A stretch of DNA of 64,000 bases from Acholeplasmataceae bacterium (GTDB lineage Bacteria > Bacillota_I > Bacilli_A > Acholeplasmatales > Acholeplasmataceae). Both the position numbers and the translations under genes were made by a program. Below are positions 1 through 7,534 of this stretch, in pieces; position 1 is the stretch's first letter; each line of letters opens with the position of its first letter. The notes below the pieces were generated by a model. The model had not been told where the DNA came from. It ran no database searches and saw nothing but the letters and a program-made list of their open reading frames with translations. The DNA is taken from assembly GCA_021736335.1 (NCBI GenBank), contig JAIPGC010000003.1:1-64000 (forward strand), in the 5' to 3' direction.

Positions 1-587
1 TCAATTGGATATTTTGCAAAATTTGAAAAGTCATACATGAGTGTCATGACCTCAATGCTTCTTTTTGTCCAGAATGATAAAGACCCAAAGATGAGTTTGA
101 TCGAGAAAAAGAACCACATCGCAAAGAACGCACTCACAATTAATGCTGTCACATTTGAAAATGTCCAGATGATACCTAAGGTTGGTGTAAAGATGGCTAA
201 AAAGATAATACCTAAAATTAGTTCACCTATACCTTCTAATTGAATCATTTCTGCGACAAGCTGAAAGAGTGGATTAATCGGTTTAATCAAATATTTATCT
301 AAAATTCCTCGTGTAATTCCACCATTAGATAGTTGCCAGACTTGATCTGAAAAAATATGATCAATCGCTTTTGGAATTAAGTAGAAACCATAAAGAAATC
401 CCATCATTTCAATATTCCATCCATTGAGCGAAGGAATCGTTGTAATCGTTAAGTAAAGTGTAGTAAAGATAATCGTATTTTCAATTAAGAAACCTAAAAT
501 ACCGATGATTGCATCTAATCGGTAAGAAAGTCTTGCTTTAAGACTTCTTGAAACATAATAGGGATAGAGTTTTAAGTACTTCTTCAT
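1..587 (-). CDS. ABC-2/DUF990-type exporter permease, partial (C-terminus beyond the left edge)
   Basis: Minus-strand reading from ATG at 587: MKKYLKLYPYYVSRSLKARLSYRLDAIIGILGFLIENTIIF...; hydrophobic, adjacent to a second permease and an ABC ATPase. Not in the ORF track because it is truncated. Confidence 0.8.
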   Translation of the reverse strand, partial: MKKYLKLYPYYVSRSLKARLSYRLDAIIGILGFLIENTIIFTTLYLTITTIPSLNGWNIEMMGFLYGFYLIPKAIDHIFSDQVWQLSNGGITRGILDKYLIKPINPLFQLVAEMIQLEGIGELILGIIFLAIFTPTLGIIWTFSNVTALIVSAFFAMWFFFSIKLIFGSLSFWTKRSIEVMTLMYDFSNFAKYPI

Positions 588-588
588 A

Positions 589-1413
589 TTAACCACCGAC
601 GCTCACAACACGTTTTTTAAGTCTGTTAAAAGATAGATTACATAAGAAACCTAAAATGACAATCCATAAGATTTGAACAAGAAAACTACTAATTATCTCA
701 CGTGGAGTTAATCGCTCTAAGAAAATCATAATTGGTTTTTCAATCATACTTTGAAAAGGTAAAAATTTTAAGATATTACTTAACCAATCAGGAAAATATG
801 AAGATGGTAATAAGCTTCCAGATAGAAATGCAAATGTAATATTTTTAATAATCATTAAACCAAAGAGTGCATTCGTAAATATAGCAATTTCACCGATTAA
901 GAAATTAAGTGAGTCAGCAATCACGAAAGATAATAAAATACTCAATATAAACAAAAGATGTGTACCAATTCCTGGAATTGGGATACCAATGATGATGTTG
1001 AGCAAAATCATTGATAATGTCCACAAAGGAATAAACATCAAAATAGAGGTTGAAATAAATACACCAAAACTTGATGAAAGTAAACGATAACGATAATTAA
1101 TCGGACGAATAAGAGATATTGCGATATTTCCTTCATAAATATCATCACCGATAATCCAAAATGAGATTGATGAGAATGCAAGTGAGGTTGCTACCCTTGC
1201 AAAAATTAAATAGGCAATCATCTCATGAAATGTCATCCCATTAATTGCTTCCGTAGTGGAATTCTTATAAACGGCTTGCCATAGAAAAAATAGAATTAAT
1301 AGTGAGATGATGTCTCCAAGAAGCCATCCAAATGCACTAAATTTATAGGCAAACCCATCTAAGATACCTGCTTTAGTAAAAGCCAAGTATTTTTTAAATT
1401 TGTCTGGTCTCAT
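589..1413 (-). CDS. ABC-2 type transporter permease (DUF990-like)
   Basis: Multi-TM 274 aa protein overlapping the upstream ATPase gene by 20 nt. Confidence 0.85.
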   Translation of the reverse strand: MRPDKFKKYLAFTKAGILDGFAYKFSAFGWLLGDIISLLILFFLWQAVYKNSTTEAINGMTFHEMIAYLIFARVATSLAFSSISFWIIGDDIYEGNIAISLIRPINYRYRLLSSSFGVFISTSILMFIPLWTLSMILLNIIIGIPIPGIGTHLLFILSILLSFVIADSLNFLIGEIAIFTNALFGLMIIKNITFAFLSGSLLPSSYFPDWLSNILKFLPFQSMIEKPIMIFLERLTPREIISSFLVQILWIVILGFLCNLSFNRLKKRVVSVGG

Positions 1414-2395
1414 AAATTTTTTTCACAATACTTTCTAATGAATTTTCCTTGATATGAATATCATCAACAACATAATCATTTAAGATCGTTTTAAGTACTT
1501 GGTTGATACTGATTTTTTCGATATCAAAAGATAGCTCGATATATCCGTTTTGAATTTCTACATCAACATCATGACCAATCTTTGTTTTTAGTAACTGCAG
1601 ATCAATCTCTTGTGAACTGAAAAAACGGATATGTCTAATATCTCCAAATTTCTTTTTGATAAGATTGATTGATCCATCGTAGAGTATGGATCCTTCATCC
1701 AAGATGATGATTCGATGACATAAGTCGGTGATATCATCCATGTTGTGTGTCGTTAAGATAATTGTTGTTTCATACGTCTTATTGATTTCTTTAATTGCTT
1801 TAATCATTCGATCTTTAACTAAGACATCAAGTCCAATCGTTGGTTCATCAAGAAATAATACTTTTGGGTTATGGATAAGACTTGCAGCAAGATCAGCTCT
1901 CATGCGTTGGCCTAGTGATAATGTTCTTACGGGTTGACTTAAAAAGGGCTCAAGATCTAATACTTTGTTTAGGAAATCAAAGCGATCTTTGTAATCTTGA
2001 TTGGATACATCATAGATTTGTTTCAAAATAATTAGAGATTCAATGAGTGGTAAATCCCACCATAATTGTGTACGTTGACCAAAAACAACACCAATCTTGT
2101 TTAAAACATGGCGTCTTTGTTTGGGGTGATAAGGGTGATAGCCTTCAACAAGTATTTCACCTTCAGTTGGTGTTAAGATTCCACACATCATCTTAATAGT
2201 TGTTGATTTACCTGCACCATTCGCCCCGATATAACCAACAATTTCACCCGGTTCAAGTGAAAATGAAATATTTTTAACCGCTTCAATTAAATCATATTTA
2301 AGGGAAAATAATGTCTTAAACATGCCAATAATACCAGGTTTTCTCACTGGTTTTTTAAATACTTTTTTAACGGATTTGACTTCAATGATTGCCAT
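1394..2395 (-). CDS. ABC transporter ATP-binding protein
   Basis: Walker A GANGAGKST, signature LSLGQRMRADLA, Walker B VLFLDEPT. Confidence 0.95.
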   Translation of the reverse strand: MAIIEVKSVKKVFKKPVRKPGIIGMFKTLFSLKYDLIEAVKNISFSLEPGEIVGYIGANGAGKSTTIKMMCGILTPTEGEILVEGYHPYHPKQRRHVLNKIGVVFGQRTQLWWDLPLIESLIILKQIYDVSNQDYKDRFDFLNKVLDLEPFLSQPVRTLSLGQRMRADLAASLIHNPKVLFLDEPTIGLDVLVKDRMIKAIKEINKTYETTIILTTHNMDDITDLCHRIIILDEGSILYDGSINLIKKKFGDIRHIRFFSSQEIDLQLLKTKIGHDVDVEIQNGYIELSFDIEKISINQVLKTILNDYVVDDIHIKENSLESIVKKIYETRQI

Positions 2396-2556
2396 ATACC
2401 TATACTTCCTAGTTCACTCTATACTTATTATATCAACACTTCTAAAGAGTACTTCTATATCGTTACCATAAATAATCATGATAAGATTAATTTCGAAAAG
2501 TTCTTGTAAAAATTATAACATATAATATGTTTAAATAGTATTCCTGAACAGAGTAG

Positions 2557-2628
2557 TCGTGTACATTTAAGTTAACTTTGTTATAAATCGTGTTAAAATT
2601 TTAGCACCCTAGTATCAAATCGTGTAAA
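2557..2628. repeat. Short TCGTGT(A/T) repeats, ~31-32 nt spacing
   Basis: TCGTGT at 2557, 2588 and 2620; a GCACCC motif lies between the second and third. Confidence 0.6.
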
Positions 2629-2757
2629 AAGTTAAGTTGAACCTTTGATTTATTTATAAGATTCGAGTGGCTAATAATTACAATCTCTATGTACAAAAGC
2701 GTGAAAATCCAAAAATAATTAGCATATATTGACTCTTATCGTTAAATTCAAGTACAA

Positions 2758-2792
2758 AAAAAGGCCTGATACGTATTGTATCAAACCTATGC
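2758..2792 (-). terminator. Putative rho-independent terminator (minus strand)
   Basis: Minus strand AGGTTTGATACAATACGTATCAGGCCTTTTTTTGT: stem followed by T-run. Confidence 0.6.
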
Positions 2793-2827
2793 TTCTTATA
2801 TGTGTTAGGCTACCTATTTTAATACAA

Positions 2828-2900
2828 TTACGCACCCCTAGTGAGAATTTGCGCACCCTACACCTATTTTTACGCACCCCTGCTTGATTTTACGCACCCC
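2828..2900. repeat. Four iteron-like CGCACCC(C) repeats, 20-21 bp period
   Basis: CGCACCC(C) starts at 2831, 2852, 2873 and 2893; three of the four are preceded by TTA. Confidence 0.75.
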
Positions 2901-3042
2901 TAAATTATGGCTTACTTTAGCCTTTTTATTTTAGAGCAATTTTCAAGCAGTTATTTCTTTGATCAAAATAGGTTATTCCACTATCAGCTCATTGTGGGGT
3001 GTCGAACCCATACTTCCGGATATAAATATTAGATTAGAATGT

Positions 3043-3249
3043 CTAACCCCAAATTCCAAAAAAGAATAAAGAACTTAGCCCCATTAGAATGACTCCTACT
3101 ACGACGAAGAATGAGTGCACATTATCTCCCCATAACAGTTTTGATCTTGCTACAAAAAGTTTATAAATGATAAATTCACTTTTCTTCAGTGCGCTCACTA
3201 ATAAAAACAAACCAATCAAAGCCATTAAACTTCCCCATAAATAATTCAT
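3043..3249 (-). CDS. Small two-TM membrane protein
   Basis: 68 aa hydrophobic ORF, overlaps the XRE gene stop by 4 nt (ATGA-type coupling). Confidence 0.65.
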   Translation of the reverse strand: MNYLWGSLMALIGLFLLVSALKKSEFIIYKLFVARSKLLWGDNVHSFFVVVGVILMGLSSLFFFGIWG

Positions 3250-3947
3250 TTTGTTTCCTCCTCAATAAATTTAATTTTCATTTTATATATTACTTTCTTT
3301 AAATCCTCGATGTCGATTATATCTCTTACAACTAACATTTGATTATCTGTTGTTAAGATTTTCAAAAACCCATTGTTTTCATAAACACGAATACCTGTAT
3401 AAAATTGATATTTCTTTATATATATGTTCTTAATTTTGATTCCTTCCACCGTTAAATTACCTTTTTGAATAACCACTTTATCATGATAGATATCAAGCAA
3501 ATCATTCGGAGAATCCAAATAGATATATCTCCATCTGGATGTCATAAAAAGTAGAAATAACCAAAACATTGTAAATAAACCAAATCCTAATGTGAAATGC
3601 CATGTTAAAATCTCAAGAGTTGAGATATAAGTTGTTGTAATAATCATCGCAACAGATAAGAAAATCAAGAATCCTACAAAGAAATCGTAGTATTTTTTCA
3701 TTCGAAGGTCTTTTTTTGCTATATATATAGATCCTTGGTATAAAACTTCTGTTTCCCCAATAAACAATTCATCATGTGAAATATGAAATATATTCGTCAT
3801 TTCAGTAATCATTTGAAATCCTGGTTCAGATAAATCATTTTCCCACTTTGATATTGTTTGAGGTGTCACATTCAGCAACTCAGCAAGTTGCTTTTGGCTC
3901 ATGTTATTTTTAATTCTATTTGTTCTAATTCTCTCACCAAACGTCAT
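3246..3947 (-). CDS. XRE-family HTH regulator with C-terminal membrane domain
   Basis: N-terminal HTH_3: MTFGERIRTNRIKNNMSQKQLAELLNVTPQTISKWENDLSEP; two TM segments after the HTH. Confidence 0.85.
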   Translation of the reverse strand: MTFGERIRTNRIKNNMSQKQLAELLNVTPQTISKWENDLSEPGFQMITEMTNIFHISHDELFIGETEVLYQGSIYIAKKDLRMKKYYDFFVGFLIFLSVAMIITTTYISTLEILTWHFTLGFGLFTMFWLFLLFMTSRWRYIYLDSPNDLLDIYHDKVVIQKGNLTVEGIKIKNIYIKKYQFYTGIRVYENNGFLKILTTDNQMLVVRDIIDIEDLKKVIYKMKIKFIEEETK

Positions 3948-4048
3948 AACACCACCTCCTAAACACTTATATTATACTGCAAAAATACTTCAAAACATAA
4001 CAACGTTTCGTTGAATTACTAGAATGAAACTATTTTTAAACTTATTAT

Positions 4049-4098
4049 AATCGTGCAAATTCATTTGAAATCGTGTATTTCAAAATGTAATCGTGTAC
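4049..4098. repeat. Three TCGTG(T/C)A repeats, exact 20 bp period
   Basis: TCGTGCA 4051, TCGTGTA 4071, TCGTGTA 4091. Confidence 0.65.
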
Positions 4099-4208
4099 TG
4101 ATTTTTAATTTCTACTAAAATTGTATAAGAATAGATCATTCCATATCTATTAGGTTACTAACTTTTAACACAATGCTAAAATCAAGAAACGGCTCTATTA
4201 GTAAATAA

Positions 4209-4246
4209 AAAGGCCAAACACAATATTGTATTTGACCAATGCTTTG
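4209..4246 (-). terminator. Putative terminator downstream of tRNA-Ser
   Basis: Minus strand GGTCAAATACAATATTGTGTTTGGCCTTTTTA. Confidence 0.65.
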
Positions 4247-4250
4247 CTAA

Positions 4251-4340
4251 TGGCGGAGGAAAGGGGATTTGAACCCCTGCGCCTTTTACAGCCTACAAGC
4301 TTTCCAAGCGTGCCTCTTCAGCCCCTTGAGTATTCCTCCA
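4251..4340 (-). tRNA. tRNA-Ser(GGA)
   Basis: Minus strand TGGAGGAATACTC...CTTGGAAAG...long variable arm...GGTTCAAATCCCCTTTCCTCCGCCA. Confidence 0.93.
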
Positions 4341-4344
4341 TATA

Positions 4345-4422
4345 TGGTGCACCCGACATGAATCGAACATGCGACCTTAACCTTCGGAGGGTTATGCTCT
4401 AATCCAACTGAGCTACGGGTGC
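4345..4422 (-). tRNA. tRNA-Arg(CCG)
   Basis: Minus strand GCACCCGTAGCTCAGTTGGATTAGAGCATAACCCTCCGAAGGTTAAGGTCGCATGTTCGATTCATGTCGGGTGCACCA. Confidence 0.93.
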
Positions 4423-4583
4423 ACAATGTGTCGCGATAATTATTTTACCATGTAATTTTATAAATGTCTAATCGAAAAACTAATAACCATAAGTTAGTAA
4501 ATAATGGTATAATAAGTAGCGAAAAGAATATACCTATATTGAGCATAGACTTGATGAATGGATTAAAAAAACTAGGAGTTCAC

Positions 4584-5327
4584 ATGATAAAACCTATTTT
4601 TAATCGATATGAAAGAAAATACTTTCTAACAAACGATCAAAAAAATGAATTTGCCGAATTTTTGAAGACTCACATGATTTATGATTCTTTTTCAAATGGT
4701 GGTAAAGCCTATACGATTTATAATATCTATTTTGATACAGATGATTTTAATATCATTAGAAATTCTTTATCTAAACCTAAATTTAAAGATAAATTGAGAC
4801 TAAGATCATATCAATGTCCAGTAAACTCTCACGACTTGGTTTTTCTTGAAATTAAAAAAAAATACGAAGGAATTGTCAACAAGAGACGTGTAAATCTAAC
4901 ATACAAAGCAGCAATTGATTATCTTGAAAAGGGTATTAAACCTCAATTTGATGCATATATAGATAAACAGATCTTTGAAGAAATTGATTATTTTATCAAT
5001 ATTCATAAAGCTAAACCTGGTGCATTCATAAGTTATGAAAGAACCGCTATGATATCAGAGAGTGAAGAATTGAGAATAACATTTGACCATCAAATGTTAT
5101 TTAGAAAGCAAAATATATCGCTTACCAAAACTGGTGGAGCACCTATTATGGAAGACTCGACTACCTGGTTAATGGAAGTTAAGAGTAATGATAATTTTCC
5201 ATTATGGCTTGCTCAAAAATTATCATCATTTCAATTATATAGTCAAGGCTTTTCAAAATATGGAACAGCATACAAACAATTTCTACTAGGAGGAATTACA
5301 GATGATTACATCCTTTATGATTATTAA
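4584..5327 (+). CDS. VTC-domain (polyphosphate polymerase-type) protein
   Basis: MIKPIFNRYERKYFLT...YFDTDDF...KLRLRSY...FLEIKKKYEGIVNKRRV; the RBS AGGAG supports the start at 4584 rather than 4464. Confidence 0.82.
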   Translation: MIKPIFNRYERKYFLTNDQKNEFAEFLKTHMIYDSFSNGGKAYTIYNIYFDTDDFNIIRNSLSKPKFKDKLRLRSYQCPVNSHDLVFLEIKKKYEGIVNKRRVNLTYKAAIDYLEKGIKPQFDAYIDKQIFEEIDYFINIHKAKPGAFISYERTAMISESEELRITFDHQMLFRKQNISLTKTGGAPIMEDSTTWLMEVKSNDNFPLWLAQKLSSFQLYSQGFSKYGTAYKQFLLGGITDDYILYDY

Positions 5328-5988
5328 CATGGATACACTGACTTTAACAAATATCTTATATGTTTTATTAACATCAACAACTTTGGGTATTGTTTTGTCA
5401 TTAGTGTTTGTTTATACAAGAAAGAAAACAGTTTATGATCATGCATTTAGTTTCACTTTACTACTTTTACCCTTGGTGATTTCAATTATCATTATGCTCG
5501 TATCAAATAATCTTGCTCGAGCATTTAGTTTAGCAGGTGTGTTTGCTTTAGTACGCTTTAGAACTGCAATTGCTGATTCAAGAGATATCACTTATATTTT
5601 AAGTGCTGTAGGCATCGGTCTAGCTTCTGCAATGGGTTATTTACTTTATGCAGTTGTGATTACAGCTTTCATTAGTTTGCTACTTATTATATTGAGCTAT
5701 TTCCAAATCGATAAGGACCATACTAATCATGCAAAGCTCAAAATCGTGATCCCTGAAAACCTAAATTACTCCACTGTCTTTGATGAGGTGTTCAAAGAAC
5801 ACTTATTGAGTTCACAACTCCAAAAAGTGAAAACTACTGATTTTGGTACGATGTTTGAATTGACCTATATTATAAAAATGAAAGATACCATGGATCAGAA
5901 AAAATTCTTAGATGCTCTTCGAGTAAGAAATGGTAATTTAAGCATCACACTAACGACTGATTATGTATCACTAACATCTGAACAATAA
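5302..5988 (+). CDS. DUF4956 membrane protein
   Basis: Multi-TM plus FSLAGVFALVRFRTAIADSRDITYILSAVGIGLASAMGY, typical of DUF4956; overlaps the VTC gene. Confidence 0.8.
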   Translation: MITSFMIINMDTLTLTNILYVLLTSTTLGIVLSLVFVYTRKKTVYDHAFSFTLLLLPLVISIIIMLVSNNLARAFSLAGVFALVRFRTAIADSRDITYILSAVGIGLASAMGYLLYAVVITAFISLLLIILSYFQIDKDHTNHAKLKIVIPENLNYSTVFDEVFKEHLLSSQLQKVKTTDFGTMFELTYIIKMKDTMDQKKFLDALRVRNGNLSITLTTDYVSLTSEQ

Positions 5989-6023
5989 AACAAAAAAGCG
6001 AGCAATCGCTTTTTATTTTTTAA

Positions 6024-6100
6024 TGGTCGGGACGACAAGATTTGAACTTGCGACCCCTTGCACCCCATGCAAGTGCGCTACCAAGCTGCGCCACGTCCCG
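6024..6100 (-). tRNA. tRNA-Pro(GGG)
   Basis: Minus strand CGGGACGTGGCGCAGCTTGGTAGCGCACTTGCATGGGGTGCAAGGGGTCGCAAGTTCAAATCTTGTCGTCCCGACCA. Confidence 0.93.
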
Positions 6101-6128
6101 GCCTATTCATTATATCAAAAAGGAAGCG

Positions 6129-6151
6129 TAAAAAAAAGAGCCGAAGCTCTT
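6129..6151 (-). terminator. Rho-independent terminator after pepC-like gene
   Basis: Minus strand AAGAGCTTCGGCTCTTTTTTTT. Confidence 0.85.
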
Positions 6152-6157
6152 AATTCA

Positions 6158-7483
6158 TTATTTTGCTAATGCACCCATAGGATCCCAAGGTTTTAACACT
6201 TTTGGTGCTTGTTTCCATGCTTTCTTTTGAACTTCAGAAAGATACTTTTCATGAATGACAGCTTGATAGACATATTGATCAAACCATGAGTCTGATGCTA
6301 AATAATATCCTTTACTTCCATTAGCATCACCCCAGCTATTTTCAATCTTAAAGCGATTAGGTTTTCCTTCATCTATATTGACTGCAGTAAGTAGCATTGC
6401 ATGATTCATTGCACTTTGACTGTAGTCAAGTTGATCTTCTTTTGATAAGAATAAGCTCATCTCAAGCATCTGATCATAATCATATGATAGGTCATCCCAA
6501 ACGCCAATTGTGCGATCACCATACCTTGCAACATCTGATCCGAACCAAACAACTTCATTATCTAAGAGTTGTTTCAAAACAAGATCCTTTAAATCTTTCA
6601 TTTCAAGGTTTAAATATTTGATTTCTCTACCACCAATGACATTACCTAAATATGAAACTGTATAAGTTTTCATAAAGGGTTTATCTTTTGTTGGTGAATT
6701 GATGATACTAACATAGTCCTTTAAGATGTCACCTACATGTTCAAAATAAAAACCTTGAGGTGTAAGTCCTTTGATGATATGATATTGTTCTTTTGCTATA
6801 TATTCAAAATCAAATGATTCTGGTGGTGTACCAAAATTAGTTGATAAAAATGTATATAGTTCATCAAGTGCTTTTGTCTTAAGTGCTTCAATCTCACTTT
6901 TCTTGCCTTCACTAAATAACCGTCTTGCACTTGCTGCATATTGGCGTAATTTGAGATTAATAATTTGATTCATAAATCTGGTTCCACTGCTTGAAGTCGT
7001 TTCTGCCATAGCTTCTTTTGGAACAATACCATACTTTTCAATTAGGCTTACGAACATATCCCATTGACCACCATCCTGAATACCTGTCTTTAATAGGTGT
7101 TGCAATGTTCTATCGTCTTGATCAGCATCCAAGAAATCATCAATAGATTCAATGAAATAATTAATCTTTTCAAACTTATCCCAAAAAGCTGTGTAGTTCT
7201 GTGATAATTCAAATTCCTTTAAATCGTACTTCTTAGCAATCACTTCTCTTAAATGATTGAGTCCAGCAAAAATCCAACATCTGCCACTTTGCTTTTGATT
7301 AGCAACTGGTAATGTTTTAATTTCATTTGAAAAGCGAAATTGAGTTAAAGGCTTTTGTTCTTGCTTATCAAAAAGATTGGCTAAATCATTTTTGACTAAA
7401 ACGCGTTTTAATGCTTGTTGAACTGGTTTTTTTTCATAGTTACTTTTTAATTTTTTTAAGTCATTTACTTCAATTTTTTTCAT
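6158..7483 (-). CDS. pepC: C1-family aminopeptidase C (bleomycin hydrolase-like)
   Basis: QKQSGRCWIFAGLNHLR catalytic Cys motif; MNHAMLLTAVNID and ENSWGDANGSKGYYLASDSWF. Confidence 0.95.
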   Translation of the reverse strand: MKKIEVNDLKKLKSNYEKKPVQQALKRVLVKNDLANLFDKQEQKPLTQFRFSNEIKTLPVANQKQSGRCWIFAGLNHLREVIAKKYDLKEFELSQNYTAFWDKFEKINYFIESIDDFLDADQDDRTLQHLLKTGIQDGGQWDMFVSLIEKYGIVPKEAMAETTSSSGTRFMNQIINLKLRQYAASARRLFSEGKKSEIEALKTKALDELYTFLSTNFGTPPESFDFEYIAKEQYHIIKGLTPQGFYFEHVGDILKDYVSIINSPTKDKPFMKTYTVSYLGNVIGGREIKYLNLEMKDLKDLVLKQLLDNEVVWFGSDVARYGDRTIGVWDDLSYDYDQMLEMSLFLSKEDQLDYSQSAMNHAMLLTAVNIDEGKPNRFKIENSWGDANGSKGYYLASDSWFDQYVYQAVIHEKYLSEVQKKAWKQAPKVLKPWDPMGALAK

Positions 7484-7506
7484 TTATTTTCACCTTTCTT
7501 ATTTCA

Positions 7507-7534
7507 AAAGACGGCCCAACAGGGCCATCTTTTA
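7507..7534 (-). terminator. Rho-independent terminator ending the JetABC operon
   Basis: Minus strand AAAAGATGGCCCTGTTGGGCCGTCTTTT, starting immediately after the JetC stop. Confidence 0.85.

Noticed and set aside
37-243. Plus-strand ORF 68 aa at the left edge
   Set aside because: The opposite strand carries a convincing truncated ABC-2 permease; this ORF is antisense noise.
2828-2900. Possible CRISPR array
   Set aside because: Repeat unit is only ~8-12 nt with ~10 nt between copies, no cas genes; does not fit CRISPR geometry.
2396-4250. Complete insertion sequence
   Set aside because: No transposase ORF between the repeats and the repeats are direct rather than clearly inverted; kept only as a possible remnant.
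4464-4583. N-terminal extension of the VTC-domain ORF
   Set aside because: No RBS at 4464, right next to the tRNA genes; a good RBS precedes ATG 4584.
6158-7483. Candidate JetD replacement next to JetC
   Set aside because: Encodes a clear C1-family aminopeptidase (QSGRCWIF), separated from JetC by a terminator; not part of the operon.
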